DNA of 60,019 nucleotides from Halobellus captivus (GTDB lineage: Archaea > Halobacteriota > Halobacteria > Halobacteriales > Haloferacaceae): assembly GCF_007655485.1 (NCBI RefSeq), contig NZ_VJXQ01000001.1, positions 106,437 to 166,455 of the forward strand. The letters run 5' to 3'. Every line of letters begins with the position of its first letter. The stretch's first letter is position 1. Below the pieces are notes generated by a model. It searched no databases, was not told where the DNA came from, and saw nothing but the letters and a program-made list of their open reading frames with translations. The translations under genes were made by a program, and so were the position numbers. This document shows, piece after piece, positions 58,831-60,019 of this stretch.

Positions 58831-59898
58831 ATGACAGACAACGCCGACGACGCCGTCGAACATCGACCGCTGATCGTGTCCGGGTCCGGAATCGCGGGAC
58901 TCTCCGCCGCAATCTACGCCGGTCGGTCGAACAACGAACCGCTGGTCTTCGAGGGCGACGAGCCCGGCGGACAGCTCACTCTCACCACCGAGGTCGACAA
59001 CTACCCGGGGTTCCCCGAGGGCATTTCCGGCCCCGAACTCGTCCAGAACATGAAGAAGCAAGCCCAGCGCTTCGGTGCGGAGATCAAAAACGGCATCATC
59101 GAGTCCGTCGACGCCGACGACCGACCGTTCACGGTCCGACTCAAGAACGGCGACGTCTACACCGCCGACGCGATCATCGCCGCCTCGGGTGCCTCCGCCC
59201 GCACCCTCGGTATCCCCGGCGAAGACGATCTGATGGGCTACGGTCTCTCGACGTGTGCGACCTGCGACGGCGCGTTCTTCCGCGACGAGAAGATTATGGT
59301 CATCGGCGGCGGCGACGCCGCGATGGAGGAGGCGAACTTCCTCACCAAGTTCGCCTCGAAAGTATATCTCGTCCACCGCCGCGAGGAGTTCCGCGCGGAG
59401 GACTACTGGATCGACCGCGTGATGGAGAAAGTAGAGGCGGACGAAATCGAGATTATGCGGAACACGGAGGTGACAGAACTCCACGGGAGCAAAGCGGACG
59501 GCGTCGACCACGTCACGCTCGTCAGCCACCCCGAAGGCCACCCGACCGCGAAGCTCGACGACCCCGAGACCGAGGAGTTCGACTTCGACGTCGGCGCGGT
59601 GTTCTACGCGATCGGTCACACGCCGAACACGTCGTACCTCGAAGGCACGGGCGTCGAACTCGATGACGAAAACTACCTGATCGCACAGGGCGGCTCCGGC
59701 GGTAACCAGACCGCGACGGACGTCCCCGGCATCTTCGGCGCGGGCGACGTCGTCGACTCTCACTACCAACAGGCGGCGACGGCCGGGGGGATGGGCGTGA
59801 TGGCCGCGCTCGACGCCGACGACTACCTCGAAGAGCTGAAGCGCGAACAGAAGGCCGCCGCGACGAGCGAGGTCGCTGCCGCCGAGAGCGACGACTAG
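58831..59898 (+). CDS. trxB: Thioredoxin reductase-like flavoprotein
   Basis: 355 residues. FAD-binding V-S-G-S-G-I-A-G-L-S-A-A near residue 17, redox-active C-A-T-C near 145, NAD(P)-binding V-I-G-G-G-D-A-A-M-E near 160 and the final FAD motif G-I-F-G-A-G-D-V near 305. It reduces thioredoxin or a related dithiol protein in the cytosol. A ~20-residue acidic N-terminal and a ~20-residue Ala/Glu C-terminal extension are present. No thioredoxin gene is beside it. Confidence 0.92.
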   Translation: MTDNADDAVEHRPLIVSGSGIAGLSAAIYAGRSNNEPLVFEGDEPGGQLTLTTEVDNYPGFPEGISGPELVQNMKKQAQRFGAEIKNGIIESVDADDRPFTVRLKNGDVYTADAIIAASGASARTLGIPGEDDLMGYGLSTCATCDGAFFRDEKIMVIGGGDAAMEEANFLTKFASKVYLVHRREEFRAEDYWIDRVMEKVEADEIEIMRNTEVTELHGSKADGVDHVTLVSHPEGHPTAKLDDPETEEFDFDVGAVFYAIGHTPNTSYLEGTGVELDDENYLIAQGGSGGNQTATDVPGIFGAGDVVDSHYQQAATAGGMGVMAALDADDYLEELKREQKAAATSEVAAAESDD

Positions 59899-59914
59899 AA
59901 CCTACCTTTTTACT

Positions 59915-59941
59915 GCGGAGGGGTCCGCGGGACCCCTCCGC
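59915..59941 (+). terminator. Strong hairpin after trxB
   Basis: A perfect 12-bp GC stem with a GCG loop begins 17 bases after the trxB stop, preceded by a T-run (CCTTTTTAC) and followed by CAAAAAC. In archaea, T-runs end transcription and hairpins protect the 3' end, so the pair is a good terminator candidate. Confidence 0.7.
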
Positions 59942-60019
59942 GCAAAAACCTAGAGGGAAAAACTCCCCGCTCGGTTCGCTTTGCGAGCCTCGCGGTGAAC
60001 GCCGCGCTCCGCGCGGCGA

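Overview
The window is high-GC, acidic-proteome DNA from a haloarchaeon (class Halobacteria). Many genes begin at GTG. TATA-type promoters replace -10/-35 boxes, some with leaderless spacing. Haloarchaeal families recur: DUF7344, DUF5827, DUF5796, DUF7847, the MptE pterin kinase and a GHMP-type shikimate kinase. Family names are from memory of sequence features, not from database searches.

Left chromosomal flank (1 to about 21.78 kb). At least three tandem minus-strand paralogues with SipW/TasA-type N-termini lie next to a DUF7344 regulator. Then come a pterin pair (folP-like, mptE), photolyase, superoxide dismutase, a membrane protein, a cold-shock protein, a GNAT acetyltransferase, Elp3, a RecJ-like protein that has lost its DHH motif, a YIP1 protein, thymidine kinase, an FMN reductase, a low-molecular-weight tyrosine phosphatase and the copper ATPase CopA.

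Integrated element (about 21.78 to 49.40 kb, 27.6 kb). It sits in the 3' end of a tRNA-Arg(TCG) gene; a 14-bp core of the tRNA end is duplicated at the far side, beside a tyrosine integrase. From left to right it holds: an overlapping integrase operon of small zinc-finger genes and a DUF6884-like gene; a divergent winged-helix regulator with a palindromic operator; HicBA; an orphan DNA adenine methylase; iteron-like repeats; a plasmid-type Orc1/Cdc6; an unrecognised low-GC two-gene module; a lipoprotein; and two small genes, one AbrB-like. About 11 kb of tightly coupled genes follow. They encode a Tat-exported, C-terminally anchored spike-like protein, five small membrane proteins (two of them paralogues), a large membrane protein, a P-loop ATPase and a 955-residue adhesin-like protein. 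After these come two membrane cargo genes, a GIY-YIG nuclease gene between direct repeats, a hairpin-rich non-coding stretch, and an operon with DUF7845-, DUF488- and DUF7563-like proteins.

Right chromosomal flank (49.4 to 60.0 kb). The tRNA-Arg gene, a transglutaminase-like lipoprotein, a MaoC-like protein, shikimate kinase and chorismate mutase, small conserved haloarchaeal proteins, the overlapping CbiX/DR2241 pair, CysS, a DUF357 protein and a thioredoxin reductase-like protein ending at a strong hairpin.

The most interesting content is the element. It encodes its own integration, replication and stability functions, plus a coupled operon made almost entirely of membrane and surface proteins and one ATPase, with no visible capsid, terminase, portal or tail gene. 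The best reading is a pleolipovirus-like provirus or a plasmid-vesicle element that spreads in membrane particles. This is inference from gene content.
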